Counted from the first letter of the stretch, positions 24,153-31,486 are shown. The stretch is DNA of 64,000 nucleotides from Chloroflexota bacterium (GCA_030611885.1 JAUWOY010000004.1:1-64000), one strand, 5' to 3'. Numbers and translations: made by a program. Notes: generated by a model not told the origin, from the sequence alone.

Positions 24153-25427
24153 GTGAGACGAAATACTGTTGCTATGAATCAACCGCTAGCTTTGCGTGAG
24201 GCGCTGCGTATCTTTCGCCTGACACTGATCGTCAAGATCGTCTTTTTAGGCCTGAGCTTCCTGGCGATACTGGGGTTGGGAAGCTCAGCCCGGTTGGGAC
24301 TCCTGCTGCGCGTGGCACCCACGCTACTGCTGGCCCTGCTGGTGCTGCCTCCCTGGCTGGAGCGGGCTCTGGGCCGGCGATTCCTGGCTCTGGCTCTGGG
24401 CCTGGACATACTCTTTGAGAGCCTGCAATCAGCCCCCTTCTTTTTCGAGCGGCGAGCTTTCTGGGCTGAACAGTTGGGCCTGTCAGGGCCAGTGGGCCGC
24501 CACCTGATGGAAACACCGCTGACGGAGCCCTTCTTCTTCTTGCTCATCCCCTTGATATTGCTGGCCTGGGGCTATGGCCGGCGGGGCGTTGTGTGGGGAA
24601 GCACCTGGGCGACGATTCTACACCTGGGTACCGGCTACTGGGCATTGCACAAGGACGTGCTCACTCGAACCTTTTTCGAGGGGGCGTTGCTCCGCATTGC
24701 CTTGCTGTACCTGGTGCCACTCCTCGTCAGTGTCCTGGCCCAGCGAGAGCGGAAGCAGCACTCCGAGCTGGAAGCCGCCCACCAACGCCTGCGCCGCCAC
24801 GCCGCCACCGTGGAGCAGTTGGCCGTCAGCCGTGAGCGCAACCGCCTGGCCCGCGACCTGCACGACACGCTGGCCCACTCCCTGGCCGCGCTCTCCGTGC
24901 AACTGGAAGCCCTCCGCACCCTGCTAACCCACGATCCCGCCGCGGCCCAGAACGCCCTGAACGGTGTCACAACCCTGGCCCGAAACGGGTTGGAGGAGTC
25001 ACGGCAAGCAATCCAGGCCCTGCGCACCGATCCCTTGAAGACGCTGGGCCTGGTCGGCGCGCTGCGGGGCATGCTCCAGAATTTCCAGGCGCGGACCGGC
25101 GTCCAGGCCGACCTGAGCGTAGCCGGCCACGAGCCTGACCTGACGGACGAAGAAGCCCAGGCCCTGTTCCGCATCGCCGACGAGGCGCTGACCAACGTGG
25201 AGCGCCATGCTGCTGCCCAGCAGGTGACGGTGCGCCTGGCCTTTGGCAGCGACCGCATTGACCTGGTGATCCAAGACGATGGCGTAGGCTTCGATCCCGC
25301 CGCCGTGGACCCCGACCGCTACGGCCTGACCGGGATACAAGAGCGGGCGGCGATGATCGGGGCGACGCTTAAGGTAAGAAGCCGTCCGGGTAGTGGAACT
25401 AGGATTTGGTGTTCGTTGGAGAGGTGA
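24153..25427 (+). CDS. NarL-family sensor histidine kinase
   Basis: The 424-residue protein has four to five membrane helices in residues 20-200 with little extracellular loop, a short coiled coil, and HisKA_3 with the phospho-accepting His237 in RDLHDTLAHSLAALS. HATPase_c follows (DEALTNVERHAAAQ N-box, DDGVGFDP G1 box, GLTGIQERA G2). The start may be GTG 24153 or ATG 24174. It lacks an obvious extracytoplasmic ligand domain, so it likely senses membrane state, perhaps for the ABC exporters upstream. Its cognate regulator is probably the NarL-type gene at 31666, now about 6.2 kb away. Confidence 0.92.
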   Translation: MRRNTVAMNQPLALREALRIFRLTLIVKIVFLGLSFLAILGLGSSARLGLLLRVAPTLLLALLVLPPWLERALGRRFLALALGLDILFESLQSAPFFFERRAFWAEQLGLSGPVGRHLMETPLTEPFFFLLIPLILLAWGYGRRGVVWGSTWATILHLGTGYWALHKDVLTRTFFEGALLRIALLYLVPLLVSVLAQRERKQHSELEAAHQRLRRHAATVEQLAVSRERNRLARDLHDTLAHSLAALSVQLEALRTLLTHDPAAAQNALNGVTTLARNGLEESRQAIQALRTDPLKTLGLVGALRGMLQNFQARTGVQADLSVAGHEPDLTDEEAQALFRIADEALTNVERHAAAQQVTVRLAFGSDRIDLVIQDDGVGFDPAAVDPDRYGLTGIQERAAMIGATLKVRSRPGSGTRIWCSLER

Positions 25428-25440
25428 CGCAAAATGGGTC

Positions 25441-25529
25441 AAGCGGGAGGTCTAAAACTCTTCCCGCTTTTGCTTTTCGCGCGGGGCATCGCACTTGTGG
25501 TTGACTTGCAGGGGCTTCTGCTGTATAAT
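25441..25529 (+). promoter_or_regulatory. Terminator-plus-promoter repeat (TP unit), copy 1
   Basis: The hairpin AAGCGGGAGG / CTTCCCGCTT followed by TTGCTTTT is an intrinsic terminator. It is joined to a strong promoter: TTGACT (25501-25506), 17 bp, TATAAT (25524-25529). The block recurs at 26322-26414 and 27400-27497. This copy ends histidine-kinase transcription and starts the VapBC-like pair. Confidence 0.9.
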
Positions 25530-25611
25530 AAGAGTTGCCGCCGCAGTTGCTTCACAATTGTCACGATGCAGAATGGCGAAGCGACCGATCAAAACGTAGG
25601 AGGTGATATCT

Positions 25612-25893
25612 ATGGAGGCAGTTCGAGTTCAACAAGTTGTTGCAAAGGATGGTGAGATCTTAGTCAGAGGGATACCTTACAAGAAGGGTCAACTTGTTGA
25701 AATCATCGTGTTGCCTCAACCTCTGAAAACCACGCCACGTTCGCACTTAACTGTGCGTCAGTTGCGGCAGTCGGGGCTGATTGGCCTGTGGAAAGACCGC
25801 GACGACATTCGAGACAGTGCGGCCTATGCTCGTCGCTTGAGGGAACAAGCTCAACGGCGCGGAGACATCAACTATGATTTTGTTAGACAGTGA
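25612..25893 (+). CDS. VapB-like antitoxin
   Basis: I take the ATG after GGAGGTGATATCT, giving 93 residues (MEAVRVQQVVAKDGEIL...). The N-terminal 40 residues form a beta-rich swapped-hairpin-like segment, and the C-terminal half is helical and charged, as in antitoxins that wrap their toxin. It overlaps the PIN toxin gene by 20 bp. It would bind and neutralise VapC and repress the TP-unit promoter (family knowledge). The exact DNA-binding fold is not identified. Confidence 0.75.
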   Translation: MEAVRVQQVVAKDGEILVRGIPYKKGQLVEIIVLPQPLKTTPRSHLTVRQLRQSGLIGLWKDRDDIRDSAAYARRLREQAQRRGDINYDFVRQ

Positions 25894-26266
25894 CGTGATG
25901 ATTGACCTGTTGCGCCAGTATTCCCCAGCGACGAGGTGGTTCGACGCTCTAGACGACGAAGAAGAGCTGCTCTTACCTGGATACGTCGTGATGGAACTGA
26001 TTCAAGGTTGCAGAAACAAGGTGGAGCAAGAGAGATTGAGGCGCGAGTTGGCGACTTACGGCGTAGTGTGGCCCGCGCCTGCGGATTGTGATGAGGCGCT
26101 CGACGTTTTCACAGAGTATCATCTCAGTCACAATGCTGGGCTACTCGATGTGCTCATCGGTCAACTAGCGGTGGCATTGAGAGTACCGTTGTACACGTTC
26201 AACCAGAAGCACTATCGCTTTGTTCCAGGATTGCAGACCATCCAGCCTTATGACAAGACTACTTAA
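25874..26266 (+). CDS. VapC-like PIN-domain toxin RNase
   Basis: This 130-residue PIN domain begins MILLDSDVMIDLL, with acidic active-site residues Asp5, Glu41 (VVMELIQG) and Asp92 (AGLLDVLIGQ) and the C-terminal FNQKHYRFVPGL block. PIN toxins cut tRNA or rRNA using Mg2+ ions. It is directly overlapped by the antitoxin gene, so the pair is a complete type II module. Confidence 0.92.
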   Translation: MILLDSDVMIDLLRQYSPATRWFDALDDEEELLLPGYVVMELIQGCRNKVEQERLRRELATYGVVWPAPADCDEALDVFTEYHLSHNAGLLDVLIGQLAVALRVPLYTFNQKHYRFVPGLQTIQPYDKTT

Positions 26267-26321
26267 CGTGAGATGGTGGCCCACTCAGCCCACTGCATAA
26301 ACGGTAACTGTATACTTGTCT

Positions 26322-26414
26322 AAAAGCAAAAGCGGGAGGTGTGAATCGCCTCCCGCTCTTGCTTTTCGGGCCATCGTGCTGGTGGTTGACTTGGAAGGGT
26401 TTCTGCTGTATAAT
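26322..26414 (+). promoter_or_regulatory. Terminator-plus-promoter repeat (TP unit), copy 2
   Basis: AGCGGGAGG / CCTCCCGCT hairpin with CTTGCTTTT, then TTGACT (26386-26391), 17 bp, TATAAT (26409-26414). It is highly similar to copies 1 and 3. It lies downstream of the toxin and upstream of the 26456-27241 genes. Confidence 0.9.
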
Positions 26415-26455
26415 AGGACTTAGGCGGCTTACGCATAGTTTTGAGGGTGGTTGCA

Positions 26456-26560
26456 TTGAGAGGTGGCAGCTCCAAAGAGCAACGTTTCGTTATTGTGACC
26501 AACTACGATCTACCGGTAGCAGATTTCTACTCAAACATGGTGGGGACTTTGAGGAAGTAA
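26456..26560 (+). CDS. Possible 34-residue leader protein or gene remnant
   Basis: A TTG-initiated frame encodes a peptide containing KEQRFVIVTNYDLPVADF and ending 3 bp before the DUF5674 gene, with a GAGGGTGG stretch upstream. The composition (strand VIVTNYD then acidic helix) looks protein-like rather than random. It may be a small antitoxin-like gene or the stub of a longer one. Confidence 0.35.
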   Translation: MRGGSSKEQRFVIVTNYDLPVADFYSNMVGTLRK

Positions 26561-26563
26561 TCA

Positions 26564-26902
26564 ATGATATTGATTATTCGTGAAACCGCGACGCCAGAGC
26601 AAATTGAGCAAATGACTGAACAGTTTGGTAGTAACTTCATCAAACTGGCTGTGGATGTCAACCGTGAGATTCTAGCTGGTGGTGGAGAACTTCATGCCGA
26701 TTGTGAACAGGCTTTGCTAGAGGATAATAGCCAACAAGTTGATATTTGGGGCGCAGATTGGCATCCCGCAACCAAAACCGTCACCTTCGAGTCAATCATT
26801 AATCTCCGTCCACGGCAGCAGAATTTCAGTATGGAGGTCCAAGATCGCGTCTTGCGTAACCGCATAGAAAAGATTGCCCGTAGATTATTGGAGGTAGCCT
26901 AA
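26564..26902 (+). CDS. DUF5674 family protein
   Basis: The 112 residues start MILIIRETATPEQIEQM, with the recognisable core GGGELHADCEQALLEDNSQQ followed by DIWGADWHPAT and FESIINLRP. I recognise this as DUF5674, a small family of unknown function, frequent in cyanobacteria, Chloroflexi and candidate phyla and often near toxin-antitoxin genes. The conserved E-H-D-C-E set could bind metal (inference). The next gene starts at the base after its stop. Confidence 0.65.
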   Translation: MILIIRETATPEQIEQMTEQFGSNFIKLAVDVNREILAGGGELHADCEQALLEDNSQQVDIWGADWHPATKTVTFESIINLRPRQQNFSMEVQDRVLRNRIEKIARRLLEVA

Positions 26903-27241
26903 ATGGAGAATTCATTAAGAGCACGCTACATCAAAATGAACTGGCAACAACAACTAGGCAATATGGCCTCGACTTTGGCCCGTATCGCGAACAACGCCAC
27001 TGTTTCAGACCATGATGGAGTCGTGAGTATGTGTCTTCGTGAAGCCGCCTGTTTGATTGAGTGGAGCGCCCCCGTAGTTCCATCTGAATTTCTGTTAGAA
27101 CTGGCGGCTATGCAGCGAGAACTTCTGACTTGGCAACGGATTTGGCCCGTTGAAACCGTGCGTTCTCTCCTGGCTTTACATGCCCGTAACCAGTCCGACC
27201 GCATCTTACAAATAGCCGGATTCTATAACCTGGGGGATTAG
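26903..27241 (+). CDS. Hypothetical helical protein following DUF5674
   Basis: The 112-residue, almost all-helical protein begins MENSLRARYIKMNWQQQLGN and continues TLARIANNATVSDHDGVVSMC, and it contains two further amphipathic helices. It follows the DUF5674 stop with no gap, so the two are co-translated and probably interact. The size and helical form resemble antitoxin or HEPN/MNT-associated antitoxin-like partners, but no Rx4-6H motif is seen. No function is assigned. Confidence 0.55.
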   Translation: MENSLRARYIKMNWQQQLGNMASTLARIANNATVSDHDGVVSMCLREAACLIEWSAPVVPSEFLLELAAMQRELLTWQRIWPVETVRSLLALHARNQSDRILQIAGFYNLGD

Positions 27242-27245
27242 TCAC

Positions 27246-27596
27246 TTGTTACAGTCCAAGAAGGAAATCTTTCCCTTCGAGTCAGGCAAAACCTATTACC
27301 TGCCCACGCCTTACAACTCTTATGGCGCGGCCGCGATCCTGGCCGAGGCTATGGCCGCCTATCAAAGAGGAAAGCAATTGAACATGACCGAGAAAGCATC
27401 TAAAAGCAAAGCGGGAGGTCTAAAACGCCTCCCGCTTTTGCTTTTCGGGCTGGGCATCGTGCTGGTGGTTGACTTGCAAGGGTTTCCGCTGTATAATATC
27501 GAGCAACAAGGGATGGCCCACTTCTGTCCTGTCGTGGCAAGTTTGCTAGACGGACGAGATTTCTGCATAGTACACCCTAGCAGCCTGTCGGAGTAA
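27246..27596 (+). CDS. Doubtful frame running into TP unit copy 3
   Basis: It starts at a TTG 4 bp after the previous stop. The first ~50 residues (FPFESGKTYYLPTPYNSYGA, then AAILAEAMAAYQ) look like a real truncated protein with a PTPYNSYGAAAILAEAM turn-helix. From about 27400 the frame reads through the terminator-promoter repeat, so the last 65 residues are not native. It is best viewed as a gene cut short by repeat insertion. Confidence 0.4.
   Translation: MLQSKKEIFPFESGKTYYLPTPYNSYGAAAILAEAMAAYQRGKQLNMTEKASKSKAGGLKRLPLLLFGLGIVLVVDLQGFPLYNIEQQGMAHFCPVVASLLDGRDFCIVHPSSLSE
27400..27497 (+). promoter_or_regulatory. Terminator-plus-promoter repeat (TP unit), copy 3
   Basis: AAAGCGGGAGG / CCTCCCGCTTT hairpin with TGCTTTT, then TTGACT (27469-27474), 17 bp, TATAAT (27492-27497). 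No gene follows directly; the MITE and the M23 cassette come next. Confidence 0.9.
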
Positions 27597-27703
27597 TCGA
27601 ATTATGGACAACCTGCGTGTTGTAAACAGATGGTTTTCCATTGTTTCAACTAGTTTATGGTAGGCAGTTTTGTCGGAGAGCGTTCTCTCCGACAGGCTGC
27701 TAG
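27577..27703. mobile_element. MITE with 17-bp perfect terminal inverted repeats
   Basis: CTAGCAGCCTGTCGGAG (27577-27593) and its exact complement CTCCGACAGGCTGCTAG (27687-27703) bound a 127-bp non-coding element. An inner palindrome GTCGGAGAGCGTTCTCTCCGAC lies at its right end (two halves of GTCGGAGA and TCTCCGAC). It resembles a transposase-less derivative of an insertion sequence; CTAG ends may include the target duplication. Confidence 0.85.
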
Positions 27704-27723
27704 AGGGGCAGCTATACGTAAGA

Positions 27724-27815
27724 ATGTCTGCCTAGTATGCCAAACGGCGATCTCAGTGGACATCTGTCCACCTAGTATCCCAAATCGGGTGACTGAATGG
27801 ACGGATGTCCAGATA
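27724..27815. repeat. Imperfect ~40-bp direct repeats upstream of the M23 gene
   Basis: Two and a half units share TGTC(T/C)(G/A)CCTAGTAT(G/C)CCAAA and TGTCCA(C/G)-TAGTA phrases. Each carries a TGGAC-N4-GTCCA-type palindrome (TGGACATCTGTCCA, TGGACGGATGTCCA). It could be an operator array for the following gene or part of a decayed recombination site. Confidence 0.55.
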
Positions 27816-27822
27816 GTAAGAG

Positions 27823-29612
27823 TTAGGCGCGCCCATGCACCACGCAATGAAGGAGGGTAGCATGACTCAACAGAAATCAAGTTGGATTGTCACAGTCTTT
27901 GTCATCACCGCTTGTATTATCGGTGTCTCTGGTCACTCAGCACAAGCTAATCAGCTTCTTCCTGGCAGACAGACAGCTGCAAGCACTGAAACCACGAATA
28001 TTGCTCTCGGGAAGCATGTTACGGTAGTAACCAATGGTGCCAACGATACTCGCGAAAGTCCAGGCCTTTATCCTTCCGACATCACTGATGGAAGCCTCGA
28101 TTACATACACTCCTCTTTCGCTCAAGAGGATGGCACTATTGGATACGTCAACGATGACTATGGTCAACTCATGGTAATTACAGTCACAATTGATCTAAAC
28201 GGCCTATATGATGTTTCTCGCATACGCTACAACATGGGAAACGTGTGGTATGCCAATACTTGGAATGCTGACTCAATGACCACCCCCTTTGGAACTACGA
28301 GCACCAACCCTGGTGGTTACTATAGTGGTGCCTGGACTGAGCATACCGGCAACGCCACCTTATCGAATGTAACGGTCACCCTAAAGAAAACACGAACGAC
28401 ATATTACACTGACTGGCTCTTTATTGGAGAAATCGAAGTATACGGCACACCGGTTAGCGGTCGGCCCGTATTCGATCTGCCTATCAATTATCCAGGGAGA
28501 GGAGATTTTACAGAACAGCAATTCATCACAGCATGGCAGGGATGCACGACATCTTTCTTTGATCATCGTTACCCCCTTGAGAATGCCACAAATGGCAAAG
28601 GGGATGGTGACTTAGTTCCATTCTGGGGCGAAGTGATTCCTGTTGGATACACACTTTTCGTAAACAGCTATGACGGTCATGAGGGATATGACTTTGATGA
28701 CTTATCTCGTTGTGGAGGAACATCCGTATTTCCGGTTGCAGGTGGCACTATTGTGAGCGCCTTTTGTGATCGGTTGCCCTCACCACCGTATAACTACCGA
28801 TACTATGGTTGCCAAGTGCGCATTAGGCATGGAGATACTGGATATGAGAGTCTATACGGACATTTACAGGAAGATAACACTTTTTCCAATACCGAAAGTC
28901 GCGTGGGGAGCACAGTCGAAGCGAGTGAGCAAATAGGCACAATTGGATGTACAGGCAATTGCTTCGGCTCACATCTGCACTTGAGCGTTTACTTTGAAGG
29001 AAAACTCGTTGATCCTAGTGGCTGGGAAGGCAGCTATAATGATCCATACGTCGAAAACCGTAGTGGGCCAACATCTTATCGTTTGTGGCTGCACTCTCCA
29101 AGACGGAGTACTCTTGTAAATCGCATGGAGGGAATGAATCTTGTGAGCCCTTCGAGTAATACGGTAGTGTCTATTCCATCAAATGCATACGTCGAAGACT
29201 TTGAGATCACTATTACAGAGCTCGCCCCCATATTGCTGCCAAATCAACTTGCGAGTGCCGGCCATGGATTTGTTCTAGAAGCGCGAGGACTTGGAGGGGA
29301 AACTATTGGACAGCTCAATCAAGATGCAACTATCGAGATCCGCTTCAGCGGAAGCGATATTGAGGGCATCCGAGCCAATACTCTGTCGCTGTACGCTTGG
29401 AATGTAGCTCTAAACGAGTGGGCGCCCTTGCCTACTACTGTTAACCTGCCCTCAGCAACAGCAAGTGCGAACACACAAAGCCTCGGAACAGCAATCACTG
29501 TTATACGAGACATGGGGTATATAGCATTGCTTGGTGAGCCATATCTTGTGTACCTCCCTATTGTTCTAAGGTGACAGGACTTCGCACTTGGCATTAGTGC
29601 TGCGCGCCTAAC
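27823..29612 (+). mobile_element. Integron-like gene cassette A (M23 peptidase)
   Basis: The 5' boundary GTTAGGCGCGC (27822-27832) fits the attC core GTTRRRY. The 3' boundary GCGCGCCTAAC (29602-29612) is its exact complement and fits RYYYAAC. In integron cassettes the first bases of a cassette and the start of its own attC are complementary in exactly this way. The attC after this cassette is interrupted by a group II intron remnant. No integrase gene is in the window. Confidence 0.6.
27862..29574 (+). CDS. Secreted discoidin-like plus M23 peptidase protein
   Basis: The start after AAGGAGGGTAGC gives 570 residues. They comprise a signal peptide (SSWIVTVFVITACIIGVSG), an F5/8-type C (discoidin-like) domain at about 45-205 (NIALGKHVTV... 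TDWLFIGEIEVYG), and an M23/lysostaphin-type peptidase at about 270-400 with zinc ligands HEGYD and HLHL (GSHLHLSVYF). C-terminal beta domains follow, and the end is YLVYLPIVLR. The terminal YLPxVxR tail is common in secreted Chloroflexota proteins and may be a sorting tag (inference). M23 enzymes cut peptidoglycan cross-bridges; the discoidin-like domain would anchor it to glycans. Its base composition is AT-richer than the flanking operons, consistent with an acquired cassette. Confidence 0.85.
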   Translation: MTQQKSSWIVTVFVITACIIGVSGHSAQANQLLPGRQTAASTETTNIALGKHVTVVTNGANDTRESPGLYPSDITDGSLDYIHSSFAQEDGTIGYVNDDYGQLMVITVTIDLNGLYDVSRIRYNMGNVWYANTWNADSMTTPFGTTSTNPGGYYSGAWTEHTGNATLSNVTVTLKKTRTTYYTDWLFIGEIEVYGTPVSGRPVFDLPINYPGRGDFTEQQFITAWQGCTTSFFDHRYPLENATNGKGDGDLVPFWGEVIPVGYTLFVNSYDGHEGYDFDDLSRCGGTSVFPVAGGTIVSAFCDRLPSPPYNYRYYGCQVRIRHGDTGYESLYGHLQEDNTFSNTESRVGSTVEASEQIGTIGCTGNCFGSHLHLSVYFEGKLVDPSGWEGSYNDPYVENRSGPTSYRLWLHSPRRSTLVNRMEGMNLVSPSSNTVVSIPSNAYVEDFEITITELAPILLPNQLASAGHGFVLEARGLGGETIGQLNQDATIEIRFSGSDIEGIRANTLSLYAWNVALNEWAPLPTTVNLPSATASANTQSLGTAITVIRDMGYIALLGEPYLVYLPIVLR

Positions 29613-29621
29613 AAGCGCATG

Positions 29622-29789
29622 GTGTGTCCTGAAGCTGTCAACGGCTAGCTGGTGGGAGTCCAATCGTGGTAACCGCCAGGAGGCCACGTAGCAGGCAGCC
29701 AGTGCTTCGGGCTGAAGAGCCCGGTGCGAGAAAACCGCACGCCGGGATCTGTGCGGGGGCTGTCGGGTGACTGGCAGTCCTACCGCGAT
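29622..29789 (+). ncRNA. Miniature group II intron remnant (domain I start joined to domains V-VI)
   Basis: It begins GTGTG (group II 5' consensus GUGYG). A typical domain V lies at 29717-29749: GAGCCCGG ... CCGGGATC arms with the GTGCGAGAAAACCGCAC inner stem and a GAAA-type loop. A domain VI-like stem (GGGGCTGTC ... GGCAGTCCT) and the end CTACCGCGAT follow. The first ~90 nt match the fragment at 31278. There is no maturase gene. It sits right after the attC-type start of cassette A, where group IIC-attC introns are known to insert. Splicing competence is doubtful. Confidence 0.6.
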
Positions 29790-29973
29790 GGCCGCTCATC
29801 CGGCTAATCTTCGATCCCCCCAGGCATCGTTTTGGGATGAGAACCTTGATAACTTGCCAAACCCCACCTGTCTGGGACGAACTCTCTCCATCTGCCCCAC
29901 GTATGCCCGGTTCCCTGCATAGGCTTTTTGCCTCAAATTCCAAATACAAGTACAATATATAGCACCCGGCTTA
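29790..29973. other. Unassigned spacer between intron remnant and attC-like site
   Basis: No ORF with a plausible start, no strong terminator and no repeat shared with other parts of the window was found here. It may be a decayed small cassette, since it ends at an attC-like site whose R'' box (GTTCAAC) does not match either neighbouring cassette. Confidence 0.3.
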
Positions 29974-30028
29974 GTTCAACACGGATTATGTGGCGGCTTC
30001 GCGTCACATGAATCCTTATACGTTAGCC
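29974..30028 (+). other. attC-like recombination site
   Basis: The order of parts is as in attC: R'' GTTCAAC (29974-29980, RYYYAAC), L'' GGATTATGTG, a GC-rich apical loop around GCTTCG, L' CACATGAATCC, R' GTTAGCC (30022-30028, near GTTRRRY). L'' and L' pair fully except for one extra G (CACAT-G-AATCC), which corresponds to the extrahelical base of attC sites. At 55 bp it is at the short end for attC. Confidence 0.6.
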
Positions 30029-31269
30029 TGCCCAGCATTACTCAGAGATTAGACTGTCCCGTAAGGAGATACATAATTAGGAGATGATGATGTGGGAAAA
30101 CGCCCTTTGGTTTATCCTTGGCGTCCTTGCACAATGGTTTATTGGAGTATCTTTTTGGGATACTAAGTTTGTACGAGCTTGGCGGTCAAGGAGACAACAA
30201 GAAAAACTGAACGAGGTTCTTAGCAAGAGCCGATCAAGCTTGACTGTAGGCACGCTTCAAATCAATCAGATGATGCCTCAGATATTCGAGCCACCGCTAA
30301 CTTCCAGTGACGTAAAGTGTCGTTTCGAACCGCGGGCGCGCTCATTACCCCCTGACCTACAAGAATTGGAGTTCAGCTATCTTCCAAAGCAGGTAAGTCA
30401 ACTGAGATCACAAGGAAGGGCTGTCGATTTTAATGATCTTTATGGTCTGAAATCGATAAGAATCGAACGTCCCCAACAACAAGGAAGAAGGCGTAACCGT
30501 CCAGAGTTGGTCTTTGAGCCAACCAATTTTAAGTATTACTTAATGACCAACGAGTGCCTGGATATCCCATTGCTCCCGGAGCTAACAGGAGACCCTGTTT
30601 CAATCCGCCAGCGTTACGAACTCGATCTCTCAGATTTTCAATGGTCTGATGTAGATAGAATTCCTATTCATCAATGGTTTGCGACTGTCACAGGTGTTGT
30701 CACAAGCGATAACCAATTAGTTGTCTCTATTCGAAGTAGTATGCAGGTTATACGCGAACTGACAGGCGGAGCCGCATGGCATAGAGCAAGTTTGTCCTGC
30801 GCTGAGGGAATGTTGAGACCAGTCGATTCAACCACACCTCCTCCTGTAGAAACGCCGTCCCCCTTTGCTACAGCGTTCCGCGCTCTCGATGACGAATTAG
30901 GTCTTAAGCACGGTGAGCACTACGTGGAATCACAGGTTAAGCTTCTTGGTATTGGCTACGATAAGAAACGTTGTCAACCAGTAGGTGTTTTCTATCTCGA
31001 ATTGGAAAACCTGGGGTTCCTTGACGTGTACAACTGTTGGGAAAAAGCCAAAGATAGACATGAGAACATGACCCTGATACCAGTTGCCGCTGAGCCCAAG
31101 TCGGTGGCAGAACTGCTACTAGGTAAACTAACCTACAAGGAGAGACCAGTACGTCTTTTCTCAAATCACCAGCAGTTAGGGGTTCTTTTGGTGGCCTTCT
31201 ACCGGTTAGGAGTGAAACCAATTGCAGATGCCTTAGCATGACTCGCTGCAAATCGAAGGGCAGGCTAAC
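30023..31269 (+). mobile_element. Integron-like gene cassette B
   Basis: The 5' end GTTAGCCTGCCC (30022-30033) and 3' end GGGCAGGCTAAC (31258-31269) are exact 12-bp complements specific to this cassette and different from cassette A. Both deviate from the consensus at the same paired position, which preserves pairing. The attC beyond the 3' end is interrupted by a second intron fragment. Confidence 0.6.
30084..31241 (+). CDS. Membrane-anchored protein with a Nudix-box-like motif
   Basis: In this 385-residue protein, residues 5-25 form one membrane helix (ALWFILGVLAQWFIGVSFW), so the rest is cytosolic by the positive-inside rule (RAWRSRRQQEK follows). The C-terminal half contains ATAFRALDDELGLKHGEHY, which resembles the REUXEEXGU part of a Nudix box, embedded in a predicted alpha/beta fold with VGVFYLELENLGF. 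Membrane-tethered Nudix-like proteins occur in defence islands, but nothing here proves the substrate. A GGAGATG site precedes the start. It is carried as the only gene of cassette B. Confidence 0.6.
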   Translation: MMMWENALWFILGVLAQWFIGVSFWDTKFVRAWRSRRQQEKLNEVLSKSRSSLTVGTLQINQMMPQIFEPPLTSSDVKCRFEPRARSLPPDLQELEFSYLPKQVSQLRSQGRAVDFNDLYGLKSIRIERPQQQGRRRNRPELVFEPTNFKYYLMTNECLDIPLLPELTGDPVSIRQRYELDLSDFQWSDVDRIPIHQWFATVTGVVTSDNQLVVSIRSSMQVIRELTGGAAWHRASLSCAEGMLRPVDSTTPPPVETPSPFATAFRALDDELGLKHGEHYVESQVKLLGIGYDKKRCQPVGVFYLELENLGFLDVYNCWEKAKDRHENMTLIPVAAEPKSVAELLLGKLTYKERPVRLFSNHQQLGVLLVAFYRLGVKPIADALA

Positions 31270-31277
31270 ACCCGCTG

Positions 31278-31440
31278 GTGTGTCCTAAAAGCTGTCGTCT
31301 GCTAGTTGGTGCGAGTCCAATCGTGGTAACTGTCAGGAGGCCACGTAGCAGGCAATCAGTGCTACCGGGTGACCGGATGTGCTGAAGCGATGTAACCTCC
31401 TGGGAAAGGGGTGCAAGACCTAGGACAGTTGAGGAGAGGC
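31278..31440 (+). ncRNA. Group II intron 5' fragment
   Basis: GTGTGTCC at 31278 and the next ~95 nt (GAGTCCAATCGTGGTAAC, GGAGGCCACGTAGCAGGCA, AGTGCT) match the start of the intron remnant at 29622. Further domain I-like sequence continues to about 31440, and there is no domain V. Like the first copy it follows directly after an attC-type R'' box (GGCTAAC). Confidence 0.55.
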
Positions 31441-31486
31441 GTGCGATTGATGTAGAGGGAGATATCGAACATTAGACAAGCAGTGG

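Noticed and set aside
27724-27815. Full attC site before cassette A
   Set aside because: A GTTRRRY box is present at 27822, but no matching RYYYAAC/L'' arrangement was found upstream, so only the boundary is claimed.
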